NCBI RefSeq assembly: GCF_001700435.1
Contig: NZ_LYPC01000009.1
Location: forward strand, 90,944 to 154,943
From: Paenibacillus pectinilyticus
GTDB taxonomy: Bacteria > Bacillota > Bacilli > Paenibacillales > NBRC-103111
Direction of reading: 5' to 3'
DNA: 64,000 nt
This document shows positions 7,780-16,780 of this stretch, in pieces (position 1 is the stretch's first letter; each line of letters starts with the position of its first letter). The position numbers were made by a program, and so were the translations under genes. The notes beneath the pieces are model-generated. The model was not told where the DNA came from. It made no database searches and worked only from the letters and a program-made list of their open reading frames with translations.

Positions 7780-10017
7780 ATGCGCAAGTGGCTCAAATTG
7801 TTGTTGAGGATAGGTCTTGTCTTAGCGATTGTAGCCGGTGCGCTTTATTATTGGCTGCGTCCGCTTTTGGTCAGAATCGAAAGCACGACGCTGGCTAGCG
7901 GCATACATGTGAAGTTTAAGACCGAAGGAACGAATGTAGAAGAATATGCGAATCAAGCCTGGCAGCCCTATTTTGCCAAGGGGATTAATATGGGGGCGAC
8001 GATCCCTGGACATTTTCCTGGTGAACTGGCCATTTCAGAGGACGACTATGAGAGATGGTTTGGCATGATTCAGGACATGGGGGCGAATGTGATCCGGGTG
8101 TATACGATCATGATGCCCGAGTTTTACGAGGCGCTTTCCAAATACAACATGAAACATCAGAAGGATCCGCTTTTCTTCCTTCAGGGCGTATGGAGCCCCG
8201 AGGAACAGCTGATTGAAGGGCAAGATGCCTTTGATCCCAAGATTAAGGAGAAATTCGAGCAAGAGATTAAAGACGCGGTTGCGGCGGTCTATGGAAAAAC
8301 GACACTCACACCCGAGCCGCATTCAGGAAAAGCTGGAGGTGCCTACAAATTTAATGCAGGTCCTTATCTGATGGGCTGGATTGTCGGAACAGAATGGGAT
8401 CCGAAGATGGTGAAGGGAACCAACGACCTACATGCAGATACCCCAGACTACACGGGGAAATATTTCCGAAATAAGCCGGGAGCGAACGCTTTTGAAAAGT
8501 GGCTGGCCTTGATGGTCGACACGGCGGCGCAAACGGAAGTTCAGTATGGCTGGCAGCATCCAATGGCCTTCGCCAATTGGGTGACGACGGATCCGATCGC
8601 GCATCCGGGCGAGCCGCTGGTTGAAGAGGATCTGGTTAGCGTTGACCCGACGCATATTGAGGCGGTGAATTGGGAGGCTGGTTATTTTGCCTCGTATCAT
8701 GTGTACCCGTATTATCCGGATTTCTTTGCCTTTGATAAGTCATTCCAGGAAATGACCAACAGCAAAGGAGAACCAGATAGTTACCTCACCTACCTCAATA
8801 AATTAAAAGCAGCGCATCCCAATATGCCGGTCATGGTTACGGAATATGGCGTTCCTGCCTCTGTGGGGGTAGCTCACTTGGGTACGCTCGGCCGCGATCA
8901 AGGCGGTCATAGCGAGAAGCAGCAGGGAGAGATCGATGCGGACTTGCTACAGGAGATTCATGGGTCCGGCTATGCGGGTGCGATTTTGTTCACGTGGCAG
9001 GACGAATGGTTTAAGAAGACGTGGAACACCCAACGCTACGATGAAGCGGATCGCCGAGCGTACTGGTATAACACGCTGACGAATGAGTCGTTCTTCGGGG
9101 TACTCGGGATGTTCCCGAGTAAAGACAATAAACTTTTCATCGATGGGGATGCCTCGGATTGGAACAAGCTGAAGGATAAGACGAAGCTTGATGTGCAGGT
9201 TCCGGGCTTTGAGGAGATTTGGGCCACGCATGACGAAGGCTATCTTTATTTGCAGGCCAAGCTATCTGAACCATTTGACCCATCCAAGGAAAGTATTTAT
9301 TTCGGGGCGGATACACTGCCCGGTGGTAATCGTCATGGACCGGAGCTTCACGGCATGACACTTGATGAAGGATTGGAAACTTTAATCGAGCTATCGGATG
9401 AAAATAAAAGCCGCATGACGATCGCTTCCAATTACGATATTCATTCCCGGTTGTATGAGCGTTCCGGGCTGCCGGACATCGATCCGAAGGAAAAGCAGGA
9501 TGACTCAGGGATTTTCAAGCCTTGGAAGCTGGCTGTCAATTATTTACTCGAATATCCGGACTCCCGGGTGAATCACCCTTTCGGAGACGTAGAGGTTGGC
9601 ATTTTAGAGAGAGGGTACAGCGATCCGTCGCGTTCTGACTACAATTCGAAGGCGATGTGGCAGGTGCAAGGGCAGGTGCTCGAAATGCGTATCCCGTGGA
9701 TGCTGCTAGGATTCAGCGATCCAAGCTCTCTGAGCGTTATTAACTACAGTCTGCCGAGTAAAAATAAATTTGAAATGACGCACGTAAAAGGTGTTCGTTT
9801 TGTTCCGTGGATTGTGAAGAATGATGAGGTTGTTGGCCGGGATAACTCGGCTGCAGCGCAGCCAATTCCAGTGTCGGCTATGCCGCTCTACACATGGCAG
9901 GGCTGGGAGGATAAGGTAAATTACGTGGAACGGCCGAAACAAAGTTACTACATCATGAAAGAGGCGTTGCATAAGATCAATGGCCCCGCTACCCCTACCG
10001 ATCAATCGGGCAGCTGA
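7780..10017 (+). CDS. membrane-anchored clan GH-A-like glycoside hydrolase of the polysaccharide operon
   Basis: 745 residues from the ATG at 7780, placed six bases after GAAGGTG; an in-frame GTG at 7771 lies within that site. Residues ~4-24 form one membrane helix with a basic N-terminus, so the body is outside the cell. Residues ~50-440 look like a TIM barrel of clan GH-A: INMGATIPG near the start, E205 in GTEWDP as likely acid/base and E355 in VTEYGVP as likely nucleophile. After it comes a beta-rich region (~460-700; LFIDGDASDW, EMRIPWMLLG) resembling a CBM9/DOMON-type carbohydrate-binding domain. First gene of the operon, 19 bp before the HEAT gene; it probably trims or releases the exported polymer. 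The exact GH family is not identified. Confidence 0.65.
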   Translation: MRKWLKLLLRIGLVLAIVAGALYYWLRPLLVRIESTTLASGIHVKFKTEGTNVEEYANQAWQPYFAKGINMGATIPGHFPGELAISEDDYERWFGMIQDMGANVIRVYTIMMPEFYEALSKYNMKHQKDPLFFLQGVWSPEEQLIEGQDAFDPKIKEKFEQEIKDAVAAVYGKTTLTPEPHSGKAGGAYKFNAGPYLMGWIVGTEWDPKMVKGTNDLHADTPDYTGKYFRNKPGANAFEKWLALMVDTAAQTEVQYGWQHPMAFANWVTTDPIAHPGEPLVEEDLVSVDPTHIEAVNWEAGYFASYHVYPYYPDFFAFDKSFQEMTNSKGEPDSYLTYLNKLKAAHPNMPVMVTEYGVPASVGVAHLGTLGRDQGGHSEKQQGEIDADLLQEIHGSGYAGAILFTWQDEWFKKTWNTQRYDEADRRAYWYNTLTNESFFGVLGMFPSKDNKLFIDGDASDWNKLKDKTKLDVQVPGFEEIWATHDEGYLYLQAKLSEPFDPSKESIYFGADTLPGGNRHGPELHGMTLDEGLETLIELSDENKSRMTIASNYDIHSRLYERSGLPDIDPKEKQDDSGIFKPWKLAVNYLLEYPDSRVNHPFGDVEVGILERGYSDPSRSDYNSKAMWQVQGQVLEMRIPWMLLGFSDPSSLSVINYSLPSKNKFEMTHVKGVRFVPWIVKNDEVVGRDNSAAAQPIPVSAMPLYTWQGWEDKVNYVERPKQSYYIMKEALHKINGPATPTDQSGS

Positions 10018-10036
10018 AAAAGAGGAGAGTGCAAGT

Positions 10037-11206
10037 GTGTACACCAATCTGAATGCAGCCATACAAGCGTTATATATCATTTTGGCTTTTAACCTGGTTT
10101 GTGTGGTCATCATTTATGCCATCAAATTAAGAAGTATAAGAAGGAGAAAAGGGAACGACCGCTTCCAAACGAAGTTTAAGGATTACCTGACGTATGTGCA
10201 AGCCAATCTGGATGGGACGGAGCCGTTAAGGGCCCCTCCCTGGACGATGAACGTGGTGGAAAGAGAGGCGATGCAGGAAAAGCTGAATGATATGATGGAA
10301 ATCTTCTCGGGCGAACAGCGGCATAAGCTGGTTCAGCTTTGCTTAGATCTGGGGCTCGTGCTCCACCATATGGAACGCCTTAGCAGCCGAACTTATCGGG
10401 TGAAGCTGGATGCAGCGTATCATTTGGGATGCATGCGGGTGAAGGAGGCAGTGCCGGCTTTACTGGACATGTTAAAGGAGCATCCGCTCAATTCGTCTCT
10501 GTTTGTGGTGGCCCGCGCTGTCGCTAAGTGTGCCACCAGCCAGAAGGAGCTCGAAGCCATGGTTCAGATTCTCCTTCAGCACAACAAGAAATACTACGAG
10601 CTAATTGTCGATATGATAGCCGACTCGGAAGTAGATGCTGGTTCCTTGTACACGGGCTATGTGAGTCATAAAAATCCAGCTTACGTGCGGATTGGACTGA
10701 TTGGGCTCAATGTCCATACCGATCCGGCTGCAGCCTCTGCGGTCTATCGTCTCATGGATTCCGAGCAGGAAGACATTCAAATCAAAGCGGTGGATTTGTA
10801 CCTGAAAAGCTCTCGTCTGCTGCCTAGAAACATCGTGAGCAAGCTGCTGAATCATTCAAATCTCAGCATTCGCCGATTGACGATAGAGACTTTGGCCGAC
10901 ATCAAAAATCCAGCTTACGTCGAACTGATGAGAAGCAGTCTGAACGACGCCGATCAGCGAATTGTGTATGCGTCGGCTAAAGGGCTGCTCCGTATGGGAG
11001 AAGAAGGTATGGCGGCGCTTTGTGAGAGTGCAGTAGCAGTTCAAGGTATGGAACGCGGGCAGTTCATGCAGCAGCTAATTGATGATGAGCTCAAGCATCT
11101 GTCTATGCAGCTGCACAATTGGGATAAGCTCATGCAATATAACCTGCTCATGTACACCTATGACAAAGTATTTCACAGGTCAAAACGTATCTATCGTGTT
11201 GTATAG
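10037..11206 (+). CDS. membrane-anchored HEAT-repeat protein
   Basis: 389 residues from a GTG at 10037, seven bases after AGAGGAGAG; a longer frame from 9980 would overlap the previous gene and lacks a ribosome binding site. Residues ~5-33 form one membrane helix followed by RSIRRRKG, placing the rest in the cytoplasm. From ~120 to 350 there are repeated helical pairs typical of HEAT repeats (for example LDAAYHLGCMRVKEAVPALL, AYVRIGLIGL, RLTIETLADIKNPAYVEL, IVYASAKGLLRMGEEG). It has no catalytic motif. It sits between the hydrolase and the synthase and probably acts as a scaffold or regulator of the synthase complex; this is inference from position. Confidence 0.75.
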   Translation: MYTNLNAAIQALYIILAFNLVCVVIIYAIKLRSIRRRKGNDRFQTKFKDYLTYVQANLDGTEPLRAPPWTMNVVEREAMQEKLNDMMEIFSGEQRHKLVQLCLDLGLVLHHMERLSSRTYRVKLDAAYHLGCMRVKEAVPALLDMLKEHPLNSSLFVVARAVAKCATSQKELEAMVQILLQHNKKYYELIVDMIADSEVDAGSLYTGYVSHKNPAYVRIGLIGLNVHTDPAAASAVYRLMDSEQEDIQIKAVDLYLKSSRLLPRNIVSKLLNHSNLSIRRLTIETLADIKNPAYVELMRSSLNDADQRIVYASAKGLLRMGEEGMAALCESAVAVQGMERGQFMQQLIDDELKHLSMQLHNWDKLMQYNLLMYTYDKVFHRSKRIYRVV

Positions 11207-11221
11207 GAGGGTTGTGTAAAC

Positions 11222-12670
11222 ATGTGGGTTTTCGGATATCAAGTCGTGTTGGATTCATTCCTGCACGGGTTAAGGGAGTTTTTGCTCTATTACAGTTACG
11301 TCGCGATCTTTTACGTTATTCTCGTCACACTGCTCTATTATTTCATCTTCGGATTTTCGATTCGGCATATTTTCTCGATCAAGCGTGGAATTCAGTACAA
11401 TCGGATCAATAAGCTATCCAGTTCCAGCCAGCTCCCGCCAGTTTCCCTGTTGGTTCCGGCCTATAACGAGGAATTAACCATTATTGAGAATGTAAGATCG
11501 CTGCTGGCGCTCAATTACGCGGAATATGAGGTGATCGTCGTCAATGACGGTTCACAGGACGGGACCTTGAAGTGCATGCTTGAGGAGTTCAAGCTGGAGC
11601 TCGTTCATCCGGTGCTCTCCAGCTCCATTAAGACCGGAAAAATCAGAGGGGTGTACCATAATCCCGAGTATCCCAATCTATTTTTCATAGATAAAGAAAA
11701 TGGCGGGAAGGCGGATTCGCTAAACGCAGGTATCAATCTCTCCCATTATGCGTTGATCTCCACGATCGATGCGGATTCTTTGCTTGAAAAGGACGCCTTA
11801 ACGCGGATTGCCCGGGTTTATATGGAAAATCCTGAGGAAACGATCGCCGTTGGGGGCAATGTTCGAATCGTGAACAGCTGCACGGTGGAAGACGGCATTG
11901 TGAAGGATGTGCAATTTCCTCGTAAGCTGCTGCCGGCATTGCAACATGTCGAGTATACGAAGGCTTTTCTCGGCGGCAGGATCGGCTGGAGTGCGGTCAA
12001 TGGCCTCATTATTATTTCGGGCGCCTTTGGTGTGTTTCAAAAGGAAAAGGTCATCGCCGTCGGCGGTTACCGTGGGGGCTACCCCGGTGAAGATATGAAC
12101 ATTGTCATTAAGCTTCACCGCTACTGCTTGGACAATAAAATCCCGTATCGGGTAGCATTTTGCCCGGATGCCGTTTGTTGGACGCAAGCCCCTGATTCGT
12201 ACCGAATCTTGAGCAGCCAGCGTAAGCGCTGGGGGCGGGGAAATCTGAAAAATATGATTGAAGAAGGTATTCACATGGTGCTGCGCCCGAAATACAAAAT
12301 ATTCGGGATGCTGACACTTCCCTATAACATTGTGTTTGAAACACTGAATCCGTATTTCCGCCTCAGCGGCCTGTTGGCTATATTGGGCTACTGGATGCTG
12401 AATATGACGGATTGGTACACGGTCGTTATCTTTTCGTTAGTCAATCTATTTTCCTGCTTTACCTTAAGTCTGGGGGCCTTATTTATTGAAGAGGCGGCCT
12501 TCAGCCGATATCCCAAGCTGCGTGACCTGAACAAGATGCTCTTGTATTCGCTCTTAATGTTTGCAGGGTATCGGCAAATCGGTGTTTGGTGGAGGTTAAA
12601 CGGACATGTCCAATTCCTGCGCAATAACAACTCGTGGGGAACGATGGTCCGAACCAATTTTAATAAATAG
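11222..12670 (+). CDS. processive family-2 glycosyltransferase (polysaccharide synthase)
   Basis: 482 residues. An N-terminal membrane helix (~20-45) and three or more C-terminal helices (~350-450) surround a cytoplasmic GT-A domain. All synthase signatures are present: LVPAYNEE and VVNDGS at the nucleotide-sugar site, D183-A-D185, the E290-D291 acceptor motif and QRKRW (333-337). This is the layout of chitin, cellulose, hyaluronan and poly-GlcNAc (IcaA/PgaC) synthases, which polymerise UDP-sugars and extrude the chain. The operon makes UDP-amino-sugar precursors and has a UDP-GlcNAc-dehydrogenase-like gene, so a GlcNAc- and/or GlcNAcA-containing polymer is the best guess. Strong AGGAGGG site upstream; no BcsB-like partner is seen. 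Confidence 0.85.
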   Translation: MWVFGYQVVLDSFLHGLREFLLYYSYVAIFYVILVTLLYYFIFGFSIRHIFSIKRGIQYNRINKLSSSSQLPPVSLLVPAYNEELTIIENVRSLLALNYAEYEVIVVNDGSQDGTLKCMLEEFKLELVHPVLSSSIKTGKIRGVYHNPEYPNLFFIDKENGGKADSLNAGINLSHYALISTIDADSLLEKDALTRIARVYMENPEETIAVGGNVRIVNSCTVEDGIVKDVQFPRKLLPALQHVEYTKAFLGGRIGWSAVNGLIIISGAFGVFQKEKVIAVGGYRGGYPGEDMNIVIKLHRYCLDNKIPYRVAFCPDAVCWTQAPDSYRILSSQRKRWGRGNLKNMIEEGIHMVLRPKYKIFGMLTLPYNIVFETLNPYFRLSGLLAILGYWMLNMTDWYTVVIFSLVNLFSCFTLSLGALFIEEAAFSRYPKLRDLNKMLLYSLLMFAGYRQIGVWWRLNGHVQFLRNNNSWGTMVRTNFNK

Positions 12671-12688
12671 ATAAGAGGAGTGGAGAAG

Positions 12689-13504
12689 ATGGCGGTATTA
12701 GTTCATGATCCGATTCAAGAAGCGATGTTGCAATTAGCAGAAAGAGTTCAGGTTTCCTATGAAAAAGGTGCTCCCTATGGGATGATCCTTGCGCCATGCG
12801 CAGCGGTGGGCCAGAAAGTACTGGAACAAATGCAATCCTATGTGAGCGGCTTTGAGCCGGAGGCACCTCTTCATTGCTTCTACTTAGATCCAAGCGGCCT
12901 TCTCGGAATCGTGCTGTCCGGGCAAAAGCTTATCAATACCCATTATGCATCGCTCGTGCTCAAAGAGTTTCTGGAACAGCAAGATTTACTCGAAGGTCAG
13001 GTGGCAGTCGCCAGCTTCCCAGAGAGTGGGGAGCTGACGGAACTGTCGATGTCACAGCTGCTCCAAACGACGCTGCAAGGGAAAGGGGAGAGCCGAGATA
13101 TTCACCTGTTCATGAACCATGGGGTTCAACAGGGAATTACATCGATTCTTATCGCCGATCCGGACGAGGTGAGCCGAGAGTTTGTCAAGCTGCGACTTGA
13201 GATTAACGGTTACAAGGTAGAAGAGGCCAGGGACGGCAGTGAAGCCCTCGAGAAATTTGAGAAAACTATGCCGAACTTGGTGATCACGGAGCTGAACCTG
13301 CCGATTCTTGACGGATACCAGTTGATCGACAAAATCAAGCGGGATTATGACGGTGAAGGACAAGTCATCGTGCTTACGGATAAGCAGCTGCCCAAAAGTA
13401 TGGACCGTGCCTTCGAATTGGGCGCATCCGATTATGTGACGAAGCCCTTCTCCATTTCGGAGCTGGAGTGGAGAATCAAGAAACTGAGTTCCCGTCTGAA
13501 CTAA
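12689..13504 (+). CDS. pseudo-receiver regulator with degenerate N-terminal domain
   Basis: 271 residues from the ATG at 12689 (AGAGGAG eight bases upstream; an in-frame GTG at 12680 overlaps that site). Residues ~150-270 are a CheY-like receiver: IADPDE acidic pocket, LTD and YVTKPF motifs. The phosphorylation site is changed: LVITELNLP has Glu201 where Asp is expected, so it cannot be phosphorylated normally and may mimic the active state. The first ~145 residues follow the strand and helix order of a GGDEF domain (FYLDPSGLLGIVL, then VAVASFPESGEL) but lack GGDEF residues. No DNA-binding domain. In an operon with a GT2 synthase it is a candidate allosteric controller. The GGDEF relation is a guess; the receiver call is firm. 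Confidence 0.7.
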   Translation: MAVLVHDPIQEAMLQLAERVQVSYEKGAPYGMILAPCAAVGQKVLEQMQSYVSGFEPEAPLHCFYLDPSGLLGIVLSGQKLINTHYASLVLKEFLEQQDLLEGQVAVASFPESGELTELSMSQLLQTTLQGKGESRDIHLFMNHGVQQGITSILIADPDEVSREFVKLRLEINGYKVEEARDGSEALEKFEKTMPNLVITELNLPILDGYQLIDKIKRDYDGEGQVIVLTDKQLPKSMDRAFELGASDYVTKPFSISELEWRIKKLSSRLN

Positions 13505-13536
13505 TAAGCGAGAAACCATGAGAGGGTGGAATCATA

Positions 13537-14892
13537 ATGAACGCATATAACCAATTAAAATATAAATTTCAGACAAAAACGGCCGAAATCGGGGTCATTG
13601 GTCTCGGCTATGTAGGGCTGCCACTATGCATGGAGATGGCGAAGGGCGGGTTTACGGTATACGGTATCGATCTCGATTTCCGGAAGGTAGAGTCACTTCA
13701 AAGCGGCCAGTCCTATATTCAAGACGTTCCGAGCGAAGAAGTGATGAAAGCGATCGAGTCCGGCCGGTTTATTCCAACGGATGACTACCATACGGTTCAA
13801 AAGCTGGATGCGATCTCCATCTGCGTACCGACCCCGCTTAGTGAAAACCAAGATCCGGATACCTCTTATATTCAGAGTGTCGTCCGGGAAATCAAGAAGA
13901 ATCTTAAGCGTGGAGCTTTGATCATCTTAGAGAGCACCACCTATCCGGGAACAACGGAGGAACTCATCCAGTTCGAGCTGGAAGCGCAAGGACTCAAGGT
14001 GGGCAAGGATTTCTTTCTCTGTTTCTCGCCGGAGCGGGTTGATCCAGGTAATCCTAAATTCAACACGTTTAATACGCCAAAGGTGATCGGTGGAACGACG
14101 GAAGCGTGCATCGACCTTGGCGTAACCTTATACAGCCATGTCGTGAAGGACGTCGTACCTGTCTCCTCGCCGAAAGTAGCGGAGATGTCCAAGCTGCTAG
14201 AAAATACGTTTCGCAGTATTAACATTGCGTTCATTAACGAAATGGCGATGATGTGCGACAAAATGGACATTGACGTCTGGGAGGTCATTAAGGCAGCCTC
14301 GACGAAGCCGTTTGGCTTTATGCCGTTCCATCCGGGACCTGGCATTGGCGGTCACTGCATTCCGCTGGATCCAATGTATTTATCGTGGAAAGCGAAGGAA
14401 TTCCGTTTCTACAGCAAGTTTATCGAGCTGGCGCAATCCATCAATGATAATATGCCGGAGTATGTCCGCTATAAAGCTTCGCAGATTCTCAATATGTATG
14501 CGAAATCCATCCGCAATTCGAAGATTCTCATTCTAGGCATGGCGTATAAGCCGGATGTGGACGATCTCCGTGAATCGCCAGGGCTGGAGCTGTACGAGCT
14601 TCTTCAGGAGAGCGGAGCGAAAGTGGACTATTATGATCCGCATGCCGTGTCCTTCCTCGATAAAGAAGGGAATACGGTACAATCTGTGAACTACGATCTG
14701 TCCGCTTTTGCTGAATATGACAGCATGGTGTTGATCACGAATCATCGCTGCTTCAATAACCGTGAACTGGCAGATCTGGGTGTGCCGATTATCGATACGC
14801 GCAACGCTTTTGTAGACATTCATGGGGACAATATTTATAGATTGGGTACAGGTATTCGCAAGCGAGAAGTGAGGCTCGCTGTAGGCGTTTAA
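13537..14892 (+). CDS. UDP-N-acetyl-glucosamine 6-dehydrogenase-like nucleotide-sugar dehydrogenase
   Basis: 451 residues, full length for the UDP-Glc/GDP-Man dehydrogenase family. N-terminal Rossmann motif GVIGLGYVGLPL, central FSPERVDPGNP, catalytic Cys274 in GGHCIPLDP and the C-terminal domain with KILILGMAYKPDVDDLRESP. The FSPERVDPG and GGHCIPLDPMYLSWKAKEF wording is typical of WbpA-type enzymes that oxidise UDP-GlcNAc to UDP-GlcNAc-uronic acid with NAD+, rather than of TuaD/HasB UDP-glucose dehydrogenases. It sits between the pseudo-receiver gene and glmS, so the operon makes both UDP-GlcNAc and, probably, its uronic acid. Substrate assignment is by motif likeness; a related UDP-HexNAc remains possible. 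Confidence 0.85.
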   Translation: MNAYNQLKYKFQTKTAEIGVIGLGYVGLPLCMEMAKGGFTVYGIDLDFRKVESLQSGQSYIQDVPSEEVMKAIESGRFIPTDDYHTVQKLDAISICVPTPLSENQDPDTSYIQSVVREIKKNLKRGALIILESTTYPGTTEELIQFELEAQGLKVGKDFFLCFSPERVDPGNPKFNTFNTPKVIGGTTEACIDLGVTLYSHVVKDVVPVSSPKVAEMSKLLENTFRSINIAFINEMAMMCDKMDIDVWEVIKAASTKPFGFMPFHPGPGIGGHCIPLDPMYLSWKAKEFRFYSKFIELAQSINDNMPEYVRYKASQILNMYAKSIRNSKILILGMAYKPDVDDLRESPGLELYELLQESGAKVDYYDPHAVSFLDKEGNTVQSVNYDLSAFAEYDSMVLITNHRCFNNRELADLGVPIIDTRNAFVDIHGDNIYRLGTGIRKREVRLAVGV

Positions 14893-14924
14893 ACGCATTT
14901 TAGAAGAGAGAGGAGAAAACAAAG

Positions 14925-16754
14925 ATGTGTGGCATTGTAGGATATATCGGAAGGCGAGATGTGCAGCCCATTCTGCTGAACGGATTAAGCAAGCTGGAGT
15001 ATAGAGGATATGATTCCGCGGGGATTGCGGTATTGGTGCAGGATCAGCTCAAGATTAGCAAGGCGGAAGGACGTCTGGTCAACTTAGCGGATCAGCTGGA
15101 TAAGGAGCCGTTGAAAGGATCGGTTGGCATCGGTCATACACGCTGGGCTACTCACGGCAGACCGTCGGATGCTAACTCCCATCCACATACAGATATGTCG
15201 GGTAAATTCACTGTCGTGCATAACGGCATCGTGGAAAACTATATGGAGCTAAACAAAGAGTTGGAGCAAAAGGGTGTCACCTTTGCATCCGAGACCGACA
15301 CCGAGGTCATTGCCCACTTACTTGCTGAGCATTACGAAGGCGACCTCTTTACCGCGATGCTCGCGGTCATTCAGAGACTGCAAGGGGCTTACTCCCTTGG
15401 TGTCATGACGGAGTATGAGCCGGATAAGCTTATCGCGGTCAGACAATCAAGTCCGCTTGTGATTGGTGCGGGTCAGGGAGAATACTTCATTGCTTCAGAC
15501 ATCTCCGCTCTTCTTGAATATACCCGTGAGGTATGTATTTTGGAGGATGGCGATTTGGCCGTCATTACACAGGAGGGTATCTCCATCTCGAAGGTCGAGA
15601 CAGGGGAACCGGCGGCGTGTAAGCTGCAGCATATTGATTGGCGTGCAGATCAGGTGGAGAAGGGACTGTTTGAGCACTTCATGCTGAAGGAAATTCACGA
15701 GCAGCCGTTAACACTGCGTAATACGATGCTCGGGCGCATCAATGACCAGGACAAGGTGATTTTCCCGGAATTGGTGCACGCAGCAGGCATGTTCCTACAG
15801 GTGGATAAAATCTTTATCGTGGCTTGCGGCACCGCCTATCATGCCGGACTTGTCGGCAGTACGGTCCTTGAGAAGCTAACGCGGATCCCGGTGCAGTGCG
15901 ATATCGCATCGGAATTCAGATATCGGGATCCGATCATCACGGACCGTACGCTCGTCATCGTCGTGAGCCAATCTGGGGAAACGGCGGATACGCTCGCTGC
16001 CCTGCAAGAGAGCAGAAGGCAAGGCGCGAAAGTGTTAGCTATTACGAATGTGCCAACCAGTTCAGTTGCACGAGATGCGGACTATGTCATCGCAACGAAG
16101 GCCGGCCCGGAAATTGCCGTAGCCTCGACCAAAGCGTATACCGCTCAGCTGCTCGCCTTCTATTTGTTCAGCATTTACTTGGCACAGGAAAGAAAGACGC
16201 TGTCTACCGAATTTCATGCGGAGCTGATCAAAGGCTTGAAGGCACTTCCCGTTCAGGTGGAGAAGGTGCTGGAAAACGCCAACGACGTGAAGCTGTATGC
16301 CGAATCGATCAAAGATGCGGACAGCCTATTTTTTATCGGAAGAGGGTTGGACTACGCTGTTGCACTTGAGGGCTCTCTCAAATTGAAGGAAATCTCTTAT
16401 ATCCACTCGGAGGCTTATGCAGCCGGTGAGCTAAAGCATGGCACATTGGCGCTGATCGAGAAGGATACGCCGGTGATTGCCCTGGCTACACATATGGATC
16501 TATACGAAAAAACAGTTAGCAATATTAAAGAAGTTAAGGCCCGTGGCGCACATGTCATGGGGATTACGGTGGAAGGTAATGTCGGGCTGCTGAATAGCGT
16601 AGATGAAATCTGCTTCATCCCGCCGTCCCTTCAGCTTTTGGCACCGATATTGGCCGTCGTGCCGCTGCAGTTAATCTCTTATTACGCCTCCTTGGCCCTG
16701 GGGAACGATATTGATAAACCGCGCAACTTGGCCAAAAGCGTGACGGTTGAATAA
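14925..16754 (+). CDS. glmS: glutamine-fructose-6-phosphate aminotransferase (isomerising)
   Basis: 609 residues, the normal GlmS length. The N-terminal nucleophile Cys2 (MCGIVGYIG) and HTRWATHG belong to the glutaminase domain; GNGIVENY-type sequence (HNGIVENY) and two SIS domains follow (~290-600), with SQSGETADTL and STKAYTAQLL. It converts fructose-6-P and glutamine to glucosamine-6-P, the entry to amino-sugar synthesis. Here it is the sixth gene of the polysaccharide operon, followed by GlmU-like and GlmM genes, so it is probably a second, dedicated copy besides the housekeeping glmS. No glmS ribozyme is visible in the 32-bp gap upstream, so its control differs from the usual Bacilli glmS. 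Confidence 0.95.
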   Translation: MCGIVGYIGRRDVQPILLNGLSKLEYRGYDSAGIAVLVQDQLKISKAEGRLVNLADQLDKEPLKGSVGIGHTRWATHGRPSDANSHPHTDMSGKFTVVHNGIVENYMELNKELEQKGVTFASETDTEVIAHLLAEHYEGDLFTAMLAVIQRLQGAYSLGVMTEYEPDKLIAVRQSSPLVIGAGQGEYFIASDISALLEYTREVCILEDGDLAVITQEGISISKVETGEPAACKLQHIDWRADQVEKGLFEHFMLKEIHEQPLTLRNTMLGRINDQDKVIFPELVHAAGMFLQVDKIFIVACGTAYHAGLVGSTVLEKLTRIPVQCDIASEFRYRDPIITDRTLVIVVSQSGETADTLAALQESRRQGAKVLAITNVPTSSVARDADYVIATKAGPEIAVASTKAYTAQLLAFYLFSIYLAQERKTLSTEFHAELIKGLKALPVQVEKVLENANDVKLYAESIKDADSLFFIGRGLDYAVALEGSLKLKEISYIHSEAYAAGELKHGTLALIEKDTPVIALATHMDLYEKTVSNIKEVKARGAHVMGITVEGNVGLLNSVDEICFIPPSLQLLAPILAVVPLQLISYYASLALGNDIDKPRNLAKSVTVE

Positions 16755-16780
16755 CCATCCAGAGGGGAGCTGAACCACAC

